Origin: Cryobacterium soli
Lineage (GTDB): Bacteria > Actinomycetota > Actinomycetes > Actinomycetales > Microbacteriaceae
Direction of reading: 5' to 3'
Assembly: GCF_003611035.1 (NCBI RefSeq)
Contig: NZ_CP030033.1
Span: forward strand, 1,674,001 to 1,738,000
Length of the DNA stretch: 64,000 nucleotides
Within the stretch, counting starts at the first letter, position 1. Each line of letters starts with the position of its first letter. Of the stretch, positions 35,506 through 43,658 are shown piece by piece. Made by a program: the position numbers and the translations under genes. The notes under the pieces were generated by a model. That model searched no databases, had not been told where the DNA came from, and was given only the letters and a program-made list of their open reading frames with translations.

Positions 35506-37347
35506 GTGCTCGCCACGGTCGTCCTCCTCCCCGGCGCATTCGACCGCTGGTTCCTACCCAAAGACGCCGTCGCAGCGGTCGCGGTACTGCTTGCATCGCT
35601 GTCCACGGCCCAGGGCCGATTGCCGCGCTGGTTCGTTCTGGGCAGTGCGATTGCCGCACTGCTGGCCTTCGCGGCCGTGCTGCTGTCGGCCGCGCCAGCC
35701 GTGCAGTTGTGGGGCCGCTGGCCACGCTACGAGGGGATCGTGGCCCTACCCGTGTACTTCGGGGCGGTCTGGGCCGGGGCCCGGTTGTTGGGCGCGGGTG
35801 CGCCACCGGACCGGTTGCGTACCCTGGCCCGCGCGGTGGCGACGGCGTCGATCGTGCTCGGCGCGGTGTCGGCCGTGGAGGCCCTCGGCGCTCGACCGTT
35901 CGCCTCTGACCTGGCCCGGCCGGGCGCGCTCACCGGCAACGCCACCGACCAGGGGCTGCTCGGTGCGTTGTTCCTGGCGGTGTTGGCTCTGCCGGTGCTA
36001 CGAGCGTGGGGTGGCACGGGCGGGACGATCGCGGGGGCCGGGCGCGCTCGACCGAGCGCCGCCCGGACCGAGGTGGAGCGGGCCTGGCTCACCGCCGGGC
36101 TGTTCTTCGCCGTGGTCACGGTGGTGCTGTCCGCCTCCCGGGCCGGTCTTCTGGCCGCCGGGGTGGCCGTGGTGGTGCTCACCGTGCTCACCGGGTTGCG
36201 CGTCTCCGCGGGCCGGGTGCGCTGGGTGCTGCTGGGGGGCGGCAGCGGGATTGTGCTGCTCGCCCTCGCGGCGCTCGTCGTGCCGTTCACCCGGGACCGG
36301 CTGCTGGGCGCCAGCCCGCTGGCCGGTCAGTCCCTCGAGGCACGGTTCGACTACTGGCGGCAGGGGCTCGCGCTGGTGGCCGAACATCCGCTCGGTGTCG
36401 GTGCCAGCGGATTCCTCAATGCGAACGCCGGCTCCTCCGAGACCGGCAGCACCCTCGACTCACCGCACAACTGGCTCTTGCAGGTGGCCCTGGCCGGCGG
36501 CCTTTCACTGCTGGCGGTGGTACTAACGGTCCTGGCTGCGACGAGCTGGCTCGCGGTGCGCCGCTGGTGGCGGCTCACCGCGGTGCCGGCGCAGGCTGCT
36601 CGAACGGTGTCGACCGGGCACGCCGACCTGCTCGCCGCCGCTTTGGCCGGCCTGGCCGGGTACGGGGTGGGGCTGCTTACCCATTTCACGGTGCCCTCCA
36701 CCGCCATTCCGGCGGCACTGCTGCTCGGCATCCTGGTGGCGGTACCGACCGAGGGCAAGCCACGGGCACGCGACGTCAGTCTGGCGGCACGCCGGGCGTT
36801 CCGCGGACTCCGCACAACTCTGCTCGTGGGCTGGGTGGCGGGGATGATCCTGGTGACCAGCGCCGAGGTTCCGCTGGCTAGCGCCGTGGACGCGGCGGGC
36901 ACCGGCGATCTGGCCACCGCCGAGGCAGCCTTTCTGCGGGCACAGGCGCTGCGACCGTGGGATGCGGACCTGTCCAGCATTGCGGCGCAGTCGTTTGCGG
37001 CGCTGGCGGACGGTGGCGTTGCCGAGGCCGCACCGCTGGCGGTGGACTGGGCCGAGAGGTCTCGCGCCATGCTCCCGAATACGGTGGCCACTGAGCGCGC
37101 TCTTGCCGTCGGCCAGTTGAATGCCGGCGACACCTCTGCCGCCGCACGCACGCTCGAGGCACTGGCTGGCCTGGCGCCGCGAGATGCCGACATTGCGGCG
37201 CAATATGCCGTGGTGCTCTACCTGCACGGGGAGACGACGCTCAGCCGGGCGGAAGTGGACCGGGCCCTCGACATCGACCCCACCCATGAGGTGGCCCGAC
37301 GACTGCAGGACATTCTCAACGATCCGCCCGCGGCACCCGCGGGCTGA
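35506..37347 (+). CDS. O-antigen ligase family protein with C-terminal TPR-like region
   Basis: 613 residues from GTG 35506. The first 430 residues have about eleven membrane segments with Wzy_C family blocks: PGALTGNATDQGLLGALFL, FDYWRQGLALVAEHPLGVGA and DSPHNWLLQVALAGGLSLL. Residues about 470-610 form helix-turn-helix TPR-like units (AGTGDLATAEAAFLRAQALR; ALDIDPTHEVARRLQ). The true start may be further upstream: the frame is open and protein-like (IKTRAGTAALWLLV) without a canonical start codon back to 35455, where ATA lies 7 bases after AAGG. Family members ligate or polymerise glycans outside the membrane. It is GC-rich, unlike the ligase at 24-25 kb, so the two probably serve different polymers. 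Confidence 0.9.
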   Translation: MLATVVLLPGAFDRWFLPKDAVAAVAVLLASLSTAQGRLPRWFVLGSAIAALLAFAAVLLSAAPAVQLWGRWPRYEGIVALPVYFGAVWAGARLLGAGAPPDRLRTLARAVATASIVLGAVSAVEALGARPFASDLARPGALTGNATDQGLLGALFLAVLALPVLRAWGGTGGTIAGAGRARPSAARTEVERAWLTAGLFFAVVTVVLSASRAGLLAAGVAVVVLTVLTGLRVSAGRVRWVLLGGGSGIVLLALAALVVPFTRDRLLGASPLAGQSLEARFDYWRQGLALVAEHPLGVGASGFLNANAGSSETGSTLDSPHNWLLQVALAGGLSLLAVVLTVLAATSWLAVRRWWRLTAVPAQAARTVSTGHADLLAAALAGLAGYGVGLLTHFTVPSTAIPAALLLGILVAVPTEGKPRARDVSLAARRAFRGLRTTLLVGWVAGMILVTSAEVPLASAVDAAGTGDLATAEAAFLRAQALRPWDADLSSIAAQSFAALADGGVAEAAPLAVDWAERSRAMLPNTVATERALAVGQLNAGDTSAAARTLEALAGLAPRDADIAAQYAVVLYLHGETTLSRAEVDRALDIDPTHEVARRLQDILNDPPAAPAG

Positions 37348-37398
37348 TTCGCCGAGCACGCCCGACCGTGACTGCGCGCGCTCGTCCAGGTGGCGGGG

Positions 37399-38262
37399 TC
37401 AGTCGCCGAGCAGACGGTAGAGGTACCGGCCGTAGCCGCTCTTCTTCAGCGGGTCGGCGAGCGCCCGCAGCTGGTCGTCACTGATCCAGCCGGCGCGCCA
37501 GGAGATCTCCTCGATGCAGCCGACCTTGAAGCCCTGGCGGTCTTCGATCACGCGCACGTACTCGGAGGCCTGCATCATCGACTCGAACGTGCCGGTGTCC
37601 AACCATGCGGTGCCCCGGTCGAGCACCTGCACGTGCAGGGCGCCCTTCGCCAGGTAGCGTTCGTTCACCGTGCTGATCTCCAGCTCGCCGCGCGCACTGG
37701 GTTCGATGGTCTTGGCGATCTCCACGACCGAGTTGTCGTAGAAGTACAGGCCGGGAACGGCGTAGTTGCTCTTGGGCGCGGTCGGCTTCTCCTCGATGGA
37801 GACCGCGGTCATGTTCTCGTCGAATTCCACCACGCCATACGCGGTGGGATCGCTCACGTGGTACGCGAAGATCCGGGCGCCCTCGATCTCGGCGTTGTTG
37901 CGCAGCGCCGTGCCGAGCCCTGCGCCGTGGAAGATGTTGTCTCCGAGCACCAGGGCCACGGTGTCATCGCCGATGAACTGCTCACCGATGATGAAAGCCT
38001 GCGCCAGGCCGTCGGGCGAGGGCTGCACGGCGTACTCGACGCGAATCCCGAGCTGCGAGCCGTCGCCCAAGAGCGCCCGGAACTGCTCGTTGTGTTCCGG
38101 TGTCGTGATGATGAGGACTTCGTTGATCCCGGCCATCATCAACGTCGACAGGGGGTAGTAGACCATCGGCTTGTCGTACACCGGCATGAGTTGCTTGGAG
38201 ATGGCCTTGGTGATCGGCCAGAGCCGGGTGCCGGAACCGCCCGCCAGAATGATTCCGCGCAT
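37399..38262 (-). CDS. rmlA: Glucose-1-phosphate thymidylyltransferase
   Basis: 287 residues, the family length. It makes dTDP-glucose from glucose-1-phosphate and dTTP, first step of dTDP-L-rhamnose synthesis. The start [20 protein letters not shown] is the nucleotide-binding signature; [23 protein letters not shown] and the [19 protein letters not shown] region are the active-site and allosteric blocks of RmlA. It lies 3 bases downstream of rmlC on the minus strand, so the two are cotranscribed. Its product passes to rmlB, encoded 2.3 kb away on the other strand. The start is ATG 38262. Confidence 0.97.
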   Translation of the reverse strand: MRGIILAGGSGTRLWPITKAISKQLMPVYDKPMVYYPLSTLMMAGINEVLIITTPEHNEQFRALLGDGSQLGIRVEYAVQPSPDGLAQAFIIGEQFIGDDTVALVLGDNIFHGAGLGTALRNNAEIEGARIFAYHVSDPTAYGVVEFDENMTAVSIEEKPTAPKSNYAVPGLYFYDNSVVEIAKTIEPSARGELEISTVNERYLAKGALHVQVLDRGTAWLDTGTFESMMQASEYVRVIEDRQGFKVGCIEEISWRAGWISDDQLRALADPLKKSGYGRYLYRLLGD

Positions 38263-38265
38263 GAG

Positions 38266-38898
38266 TTACCTACCGCCGATCTCGGAGTTCGATGTGGTCT
38301 GGTTCAGCGTCTGGTAGTACGCCCGCGCCGCCGCCCAGGTGGGGAGGAGGCCGGAGGCCGCGGCCTCCGCGAGCCCGGGCGCATCGGTGTCTTTGGGAGA
38401 CAGCAGGAGGTCGCCCGCCTCGGGCGGGAACACCAGGCCGATCTCGGGGTCGAGCGGGTTGATGCCGTGCTCACGGCCCGGAGTGAACGGGCTCGTCACC
38501 AGGTAGCTGACGGTGGCGTTGTCGGTGAGGGCCACGAAGCAGTGGCCGAGACCCTCGGCGATGTACACGGCCCGGCGGTCGGTATCGTCCAGCAGCACGC
38601 TGTCCCACTGACCGTAGGTCGGTGAACCGACCCGGATGTCGACGATGAAGTCGAGCACGGCACCGTGAACGGCCGTGACGTACTTCGCCTGGCTGGGCGG
38701 AACATCCGCGAAATGGATGCCGCGCACCGAACCACGCTTGGACACCGAGGTGTTCGCCTGCGCGAGGTCCAGCTTGTGCCCGATCCGCTCTTCCAAGTGG
38801 TCGAATCGGTACCACTCCAGGAAGACCCCCCGCTCATCAGCGAACTGTTTGGGGGTGATCTCATAAGAATCGGGGACGGAAAGCTCTCTGATCTGCAC
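38266..38898 (-). CDS. rmlC: dTDP-4-dehydrorhamnose 3,5-epimerase
   Basis: 210 residues, a cupin. It epimerises C3 and C5 of dTDP-4-keto-6-deoxyglucose. The signature block runs from SVSKRGSVRGIHFADVPPSQ (catalytic His of RGIHF) through KYVTAVHGAVLDFIVDIRVG to YIAEGLGHCFVALTD; the catalytic Asp is in VDIR. The start GTG 38898 lies 7 bases behind a minus-strand TAGACT, which suggests a leaderless transcript. It heads the rmlC-rmlA pair. A slightly longer C-terminus (AARAYYQTLNQTTSNSEIG) than the E. coli enzyme is usual for actinobacterial RmlC. Confidence 0.96.
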   Translation of the reverse strand: MQIRELSVPDSYEITPKQFADERGVFLEWYRFDHLEERIGHKLDLAQANTSVSKRGSVRGIHFADVPPSQAKYVTAVHGAVLDFIVDIRVGSPTYGQWDSVLLDDTDRRAVYIAEGLGHCFVALTDNATVSYLVTSPFTPGREHGINPLDPEIGLVFPPEAGDLLLSPKDTDAPGLAEAAASGLLPTWAAARAYYQTLNQTTSNSEIGGR

Positions 38899-39230
38899 GA
38901 TCGGCAGTCTACCCAGGAGTTTCAGTCCTCGACCGCTGCGAATACATCCGGAAAGTCGGTGCTGTTCAGGCCAACCAGTGCTGAGCCGGCACTCGGCTGG
39001 GGCAGGCGGCGGGACCTGAAACCACCGTTTTCGTCAACCCGAGCACCCCGGCACGACAACAAGAAGGAAAACGCATCGTCATCTCCGAAAATGCTCGACC
39101 CACAGGCGCACGAATATGCAAGGATTCAGTGAATTGCACCACCATCAGTGCACCGTTTCCTTCGGCAGGACCCGCGTCCGTCATCTACTGTGCACAGCCC
39201 GAATCTCACAGTCATGGAATAGGTGCACGC
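38899..39230. other. 332-bp divergent intergenic region between rmlC and an Ig-repeat gene
   Basis: It contains the promoters for both genes and no supported gene. The minus-strand TAGACT at 38911-38906 is described separately. On the plus side no clear -35/-10 pair is found; AGGTG at 39221-39225 is the ribosome site of the next gene. Confidence 0.45.
38906..38911 (-). promoter_or_regulatory. Probable -10 box for a leaderless rmlC-rmlA transcript
   Basis: On the minus strand TAGACT is followed by 7 bases and the GTG start of rmlC. A TANNNT box 6-8 bases before a start codon is the usual layout of leaderless actinobacterial promoters. No -35 match was found. Confidence 0.45.
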
Positions 39231-40538
39231 ATGAAATGGTCTCGCCCCCTACTGGCCGCGGTGCTCGCCCTGGCTTTGTCGGCCAGCGCAGGAGCCTCCG
39301 CCGCAGTGGCCGCTGAGCAGCCGACCCCGATCGTCTCGAGCGGGATAGTGTCTTTCCCGTCGATTCGGAATGTTGTCGTGGTCGGGAACCCGACTGGATT
39401 CACAATCGACTTCGATTTCACCCAACCCGTCAATGGCTGGGGCCCTGTTTATCTGGGAATCTACGACGGAACAAGCGCGACGTATCCCTTCGACAAGTCG
39501 ACGTTCGAAGCGCACGACCTGGGCAGCAATGTCGGGTCGGGCAGCATCGTGCCGTATCCCGACAAGACAGGTCATGTGTCGCAGACGTTCGCTCACTCGC
39601 GGGCGAAGCCCGTCACGGTGATGCTGCTGTCCAACAAGTCGATCTGCGATTGTTCTGCTGGACACGACTTCGTGGCAGGTGCAACGCTCGCCAAGCTTTC
39701 TCCTGCGACAGCCGCGTTGACGGCGACTGCGGTTCCGAAAATCACGGGAACCGTGAAGGTGGGCTCAACTCTCACAGCCGTACCAGGAGCTTGGGGACCC
39801 GCTCCCGTGGCCCTCGCGTATCAGTGGTCGGTCGGCGGCGTTGGAGTCGCTGGCGCTACATCGAAGACGCTCCTGCTCCCCAGCTCGTCGGTGGGTAAGA
39901 CCGTCACCGTCACTGTCACCGGATCCAAGACCGGCTACACCACGGTCAAGAAGACCAGTATCGCCACCCCGGCCGTGGCACGGTTGGTGCTGGCATCGAC
40001 TGCGGTTCCGAAAATCACGGGAATCGTGAAAGTTGGCTCCACCCTCACGGCGACGCCTGGCGTCTGGGGGCCGGTCCCGGTGACTCTTACTTACCAGTGG
40101 TCGGTCGGCGGCGTCGCAGTGGCCGGCGCAACATCGAAGACGCTCCTGCTCCCCAGCTCGTCGGCGGGCAAGACCGTCACCGTCACAGTTACCGGATCCA
40201 AGACCGGCTACACCACGGTCAAGAAGACCAGTATCGCCACCCCGGCCGTGGCACGGTTGGTGCTGGCATCGACTGCGGTTCCGACAATCACGGGAATCGT
40301 GAAAGTTGGCTCCACCCTCACGGCGACGCCTGGCGTCTGGGGGCCGGTCCCGGTGACTCTTACTTACCAGTGGTCGGTCGGCGGCGTGGCGGTCGCGGGT
40401 GCGACCTTGCCAACATTCGTTCTGCCCGGGTCCTCGACGGGCAAGTTCGTCACGGTCACCGTCACCGGATCCAAGACCGGCTACACCACGATCAAGAAGA
40501 CCAGCCTGGCAACCACAACCGTGAAGGCGCGGCTGTAG
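39231..40538 (+). CDS. Secreted protein with three near-identical Ig-like repeats
   Basis: 435 residues from ATG 39231 (AGGTG 5 bases upstream). A signal peptide (MKWSRPLLAAVLALALSASA, cleavage near AVAA-EQPT) exports it. Residues about 35-160 form an all-beta N-terminal domain I cannot name (IDFDFTQPVNGWGPVYLGIY). The rest is three 91-residue units, each with VPKITGxVKVGSTLTA, YQWSVGGVxVAGA and KTVTVTVTGSKTGYTTVKKTS, the same broad family as the repeats in the 34-kb protein. No sorting signal is present. It separates the two halves of the rhamnose genes. A spacer or adhesive surface role is possible but not shown. Confidence 0.87.
   Translation: MKWSRPLLAAVLALALSASAGASAAVAAEQPTPIVSSGIVSFPSIRNVVVVGNPTGFTIDFDFTQPVNGWGPVYLGIYDGTSATYPFDKSTFEAHDLGSNVGSGSIVPYPDKTGHVSQTFAHSRAKPVTVMLLSNKSICDCSAGHDFVAGATLAKLSPATAALTATAVPKITGTVKVGSTLTAVPGAWGPAPVALAYQWSVGGVGVAGATSKTLLLPSSSVGKTVTVTVTGSKTGYTTVKKTSIATPAVARLVLASTAVPKITGIVKVGSTLTATPGVWGPVPVTLTYQWSVGGVAVAGATSKTLLLPSSSAGKTVTVTVTGSKTGYTTVKKTSIATPAVARLVLASTAVPTITGIVKVGSTLTATPGVWGPVPVTLTYQWSVGGVAVAGATLPTFVLPGSSTGKFVTVTVTGSKTGYTTIKKTSLATTTVKARL
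39726..40538 (+). repeat. Three tandem 273-bp repeats encoding Ig-like units
   Basis: ACTGCGGTTCCGA begins units at 39726, 39999 and 40272, exactly 273 bases (91 residues) apart; the last unit is 267 bases and diverges toward its end. Units 2 and 3 are nearly identical in their first 130 bases, units 1 and 2 in their last 130, a mosaic that suggests gene conversion or recent duplication. Confidence 0.88.
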
Positions 40539-40571
40539 CGCCTGCTCGGCAGTGCCCAACGGGCTTTCCGA

Positions 40572-40577
40572 TAGAAT
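40572..40577 (+). promoter_or_regulatory. Possible -10 box for rmlB-rmlD
   Basis: TAGAAT lies 33 bases after the Ig-repeat gene and just before the GGAGG of rmlB. No convincing -35 is present. It would separate rmlB-rmlD-GT4 transcription from the Ig-repeat gene. Confidence 0.4.
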
Positions 40578-40595
40578 CGCGGAGGCAGCTATGGA

Positions 40596-41597
40596 ATGGA
40601 ATCACCACCTATGAAGATCCTCGTTACCGGCGGCGCCGGTTTCATCGGCTCGAATTTCGTTCGCCGTACCCTGCAGGACGTCTACCCGGGCCTCGAGGGC
40701 GCTGAGGTCGTCGTTCTCGACGCCCTCACCTACTCCGGCAACCTGGAGAATCTGGTGTCCGTGGCCGATTCCCCCCGTTACACCTTCGTGCAGGGCGACA
40801 TCCGTGACGGCGCCTTGCTCGACACGCTCTTCCCGGGCCTGGACGCCGTGGTTCACTTCGCCGCGGAGTCCCACGTGGATCGCTCCGTGCGGGACGCGTC
40901 GATCTTCGTCGAGACCAACGTGCTCGGCACGCAGCAACTGCTCGACGCGGCTCTCCGCAACGACCTGCCCCGCTTCGTGCACGTGTCCACCGACGAAGTC
41001 TACGGCTCCATCGCCGAGGGCTCCTGGAACGAAGAACGGGCGCTGGAGCCCAACTCCCCGTACTCCGCGTCGAAGGCCGGCAGCGACCTGCTCGCGCGCA
41101 GCTACCACCGCACCCACGGCCTCAACGTGTCGATCACCCGCTGCTCGAACAACTACGGCCCGTATCACTTCCCCGAGAAGGTCATCCCGCTGTTCGTGAC
41201 CAACCTCATCGACGACCTGCACGTTCCTCTTTATGGCGAGGGCAACAACATCCGCGACTGGCTGCACGTGGACGACCACACCCGCGGCATCGCCATGGTG
41301 CTGGTCTCCGGCCGCGCGGGCGAGATCTACAACATCGGCGGCGGTACCGAGCTGACCAACGTCGAGCTCACCCAGCTGCTGCTCGACGCGACCGGCAAAG
41401 ACTGGTCCTACGTCGACCGGGTCGCCGACCGCCTCGGCCACGACCTGCGTTACTCCGTGGACATCTCCAAGATCCAGGCCGAACTCGGCTACTCCCCCGA
41501 AGTGCCCTTCGCCCAGGGCCTGGCCGACGTGGTGCAGTGGTATCGCGATAACCGAAGCTGGTGGGAACCGCTCAAGGCCCGCGCGGCGCTGGTATGA
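40596..41597 (+). CDS. rmlB: dTDP-glucose 4,6-dehydratase
   Basis: 333 residues from ATG 40596, which has GGAGG (40581-40585) at 10 bases; ATG 40611 (MKILVTGGAGFIGSNFVRR) matches the family N-terminus but lies 25 bases from that site. It is an SDR enzyme that uses NAD to convert dTDP-glucose to the 4-keto-6-deoxy form. GGAGFIG is the Rossmann motif; HFAAESHVDRS, STDEVYGS and YSASKAGSD carry the active-site T-D-E and Y-K residues; NNYGPYHFPEKVIPL is diagnostic of RmlB. The 3' end overlaps rmlD as ATGA. Confidence 0.97.
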   Translation: MESPPMKILVTGGAGFIGSNFVRRTLQDVYPGLEGAEVVVLDALTYSGNLENLVSVADSPRYTFVQGDIRDGALLDTLFPGLDAVVHFAAESHVDRSVRDASIFVETNVLGTQQLLDAALRNDLPRFVHVSTDEVYGSIAEGSWNEERALEPNSPYSASKAGSDLLARSYHRTHGLNVSITRCSNNYGPYHFPEKVIPLFVTNLIDDLHVPLYGEGNNIRDWLHVDDHTRGIAMVLVSGRAGEIYNIGGGTELTNVELTQLLLDATGKDWSYVDRVADRLGHDLRYSVDISKIQAELGYSPEVPFAQGLADVVQWYRDNRSWWEPLKARAALV

Positions 41598-42448
41598 CCC
41601 GCTATCTGATTGCCGGAGCAGCCGGAATGCTCGGCCGCGACCTGCAGGACGCCCTCGCCGGACGTGACGTCACGGCCGTCGACCGCGGCGAACTCGACAT
41701 CACCGACCTCGCCGCGGTTCGCGAGGCCGTGGCCGGGTATGACGTGATCATCAACGCCGCCGCGTACACCGCGGTCGACGCGGCCGAGGAGAACGAGGCC
41801 GCCGCCTACCTGGTGAACGCCATCGGCCCGCGCAACCTGGCGATCGGAGCGGCCTTCGTCGGCGCCAAGCTCGTGCAGATCTCCACCGACTACGTCTTCG
41901 ACGGCGCCGGCAGCGCCCCGTATGTCGAGGACACCGCGATCGACCCGATCAACGCGTACGGCCGTACCAAGGCCGCCGGTGAACAGTTCGTGCTCACCGA
42001 GCACCCGGCGGGCAGCTACATCGTGCGCACCGCCTGGCTCTACGGCGCCCACGGCCCCAACTTCGGCCGCACCATGCTCACCCTCGCCGCGGGTCGCGAC
42101 ACCGTCTCGGTCGTCGCCGACCAGTTCGGCCAGCCCACCTGGACGGTCGACCTGGCCGCCCAGATCGTAGCGTTGCTCGACGCGGATGCCCCAGCCGGGA
42201 TCTATCACGGCACCAACGCCGGCAAGACCTCCTGGTTCGGTTTCGCCCAGGCCGTGTTCGAGAGCGCTGGCCTCGACCCCGAGCGGGTGGAGCCCACCGA
42301 CAGCACCAAGTTCGTGCGCCCGGCCGCCCGGCCGGCCTACTCCGTTCTCGGGCACGACGCCTGGGCCGCGGCCGGCCTGACCCCGATGCGCGACTGGCGC
42401 GACGCCCTCGCCGCTGCCGCCCGACACGGCGCTTTCGAGCTCTCATGA
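41594..42448 (+). CDS. rmlD: dTDP-4-dehydrorhamnose reductase
   Basis: 284 residues; ATG 41594 overlaps the rmlB stop. It performs the last step, NADPH-dependent reduction to dTDP-L-rhamnose. LIAGAAGMLGRDLQ is the nucleotide site; INAAAYTAVDAAE, QISTDYVFDGAG and YGRTKAAGE (Tyr-x-x-x-Lys) are the SDR catalytic blocks, and TAWLYGAHGPNF is typical of RmlD. The C-terminus overlaps the next gene, a GT4 enzyme, again as ATGA, so rmlB, rmlD and this transferase form one operon. Confidence 0.96.
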   Translation: MTRYLIAGAAGMLGRDLQDALAGRDVTAVDRGELDITDLAAVREAVAGYDVIINAAAYTAVDAAEENEAAAYLVNAIGPRNLAIGAAFVGAKLVQISTDYVFDGAGSAPYVEDTAIDPINAYGRTKAAGEQFVLTEHPAGSYIVRTAWLYGAHGPNFGRTMLTLAAGRDTVSVVADQFGQPTWTVDLAAQIVALLDADAPAGIYHGTNAGKTSWFGFAQAVFESAGLDPERVEPTDSTKFVRPAARPAYSVLGHDAWAAAGLTPMRDWRDALAAAARHGAFELS

Positions 42449-43590
42449 TCACCCTCAGAGTCGTCGTAGACCAGCTGATCTCCCCCGTTCCGGGCGGTCT
42501 CGGCCGATACACCGAGGAACTCACCCGGTCGCTGATCAGCACGGCGCCGGCCGAGTGCGTGGTCGAGGGCATCGTCTCGGCCACCAGCGCCGACAACTAC
42601 GCCCACATCGAAGCCGCCCTGCCCGGGCTGTCCGGCCTGCACAAAATGGGACTGCCCCGCCGCGAGCTGTCTGCCGCCTGGCAGCTGGGCGTCGCCACCT
42701 CGGCCGGCCACGGCCTCGTGCACGCCCCGGGCCTGTTCGCACCGCTCCGCCGCCACGACCGCGCCAGAGACGAGACGCAGGTGGCCGTGACGGTGCACGA
42801 CGTGCTGGCCTGGACGCATCCGGAGTCACTCACCCCCACCACCGTGGCCTGGACCAAGCTGATGCTCAAGCGCGCCCGCAAGCACGCGGATGCCGTCGTG
42901 GTGCCCAGCCATGCCCTGGCCGATCAGTTGCGCGAGGTCATGGACTTCGGCGACCGGGTGCGGGTCATCGGCGGTGCCGTCAGCAGCGGGCTGACCCTCC
43001 CCACTAATTCGGCAGCGGCGGAGGCCCTGGCGGTCTCCCTGAAGCTTCCCGACCAGTACATCCTCACCGCGGGCACCCTCGAGCCGCGTCGTGCCGTCAC
43101 GGCCCTCATCACGGCGTTGGGCCGCCCGGGCGCCGCCGACCTGCCGTTGATCGTTCTCGGGCCCGACTCCTGGGGAGACCTCACGCTGGCGTCCGTCGCC
43201 GACGAGGCGGGTCTGGCGCCCGACCGGGTGCGGTCGATGACGGGCCTGACCGACCAGGAGCTCGCGCTCGTGATGAGCCGCGCTTCAGTGTTCGTCTACC
43301 CCAGCCTCGAAGAGGGCTTCGGTCTGCCGATCATCCAGGCTTTCCAGTTCGGCACCCCGGTGATCCATTCCGACGCGCCGGCCCTCGTGGAGGCCGGCGG
43401 GGACGCGGGGTTCGTCGTGGAGCGTGGCGACGCGGCCGGGTATCCCGAACGGCTGGGCGCCGCTCTTGACCGCGTGCTCGGTGACACCGAACTCGCCGCC
43501 CGGCTACGCATCTTCGGTAGCGACCGGGCCAAGGCCTTCACCTGGCGCGATACCGCCGAACGGGTCTGGCAGCTGCACGCAGACCTCTGA
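42445..43590 (+). CDS. GT4 family glycosyltransferase
   Basis: 381 residues with a GT-B fold. The N-terminal GPGG-like loop is VPGGLGRYTEELTRSL; the C-terminal donor-binding domain has YILTAGTLEPRRAVTALI and VFVYPSLEEGFGLPIIQAFQFGTPVI, the EX7E motif of GT4 retaining transferases. It is encoded with rmlB-rmlD (ATGA overlap), which makes an L-rhamnose donor plausible; rhamnosyl- and mannosyltransferases both occur in this branch. No membrane helix is evident. A strong hairpin follows 15 bases after the stop. Confidence 0.9.
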   Translation: MITLRVVVDQLISPVPGGLGRYTEELTRSLISTAPAECVVEGIVSATSADNYAHIEAALPGLSGLHKMGLPRRELSAAWQLGVATSAGHGLVHAPGLFAPLRRHDRARDETQVAVTVHDVLAWTHPESLTPTTVAWTKLMLKRARKHADAVVVPSHALADQLREVMDFGDRVRVIGGAVSSGLTLPTNSAAAEALAVSLKLPDQYILTAGTLEPRRAVTALITALGRPGAADLPLIVLGPDSWGDLTLASVADEAGLAPDRVRSMTGLTDQELALVMSRASVFVYPSLEEGFGLPIIQAFQFGTPVIHSDAPALVEAGGDAGFVVERGDAAGYPERLGAALDRVLGDTELAARLRIFGSDRAKAFTWRDTAERVWQLHADL

Positions 43591-43605
43591 GCCTGCGTCG
43601 GTAGC

Positions 43606-43626
43606 GGGCGCCGCAATGCGGCGCCC
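43606..43626. terminator. Bidirectional terminator between GT4 and LCP genes
   Basis: GGGCGCCGC-AAT-GCGGCGCCC is a perfect 9-pair stem with a 3-base loop in the 68-base gap between two convergent genes. No T-run follows, as is common for actinobacterial hairpin terminators. Confidence 0.65.
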
Positions 43627-43658
43627 ACCCTGCGCCGCCGGGTGCGTCAGCTGCGATC

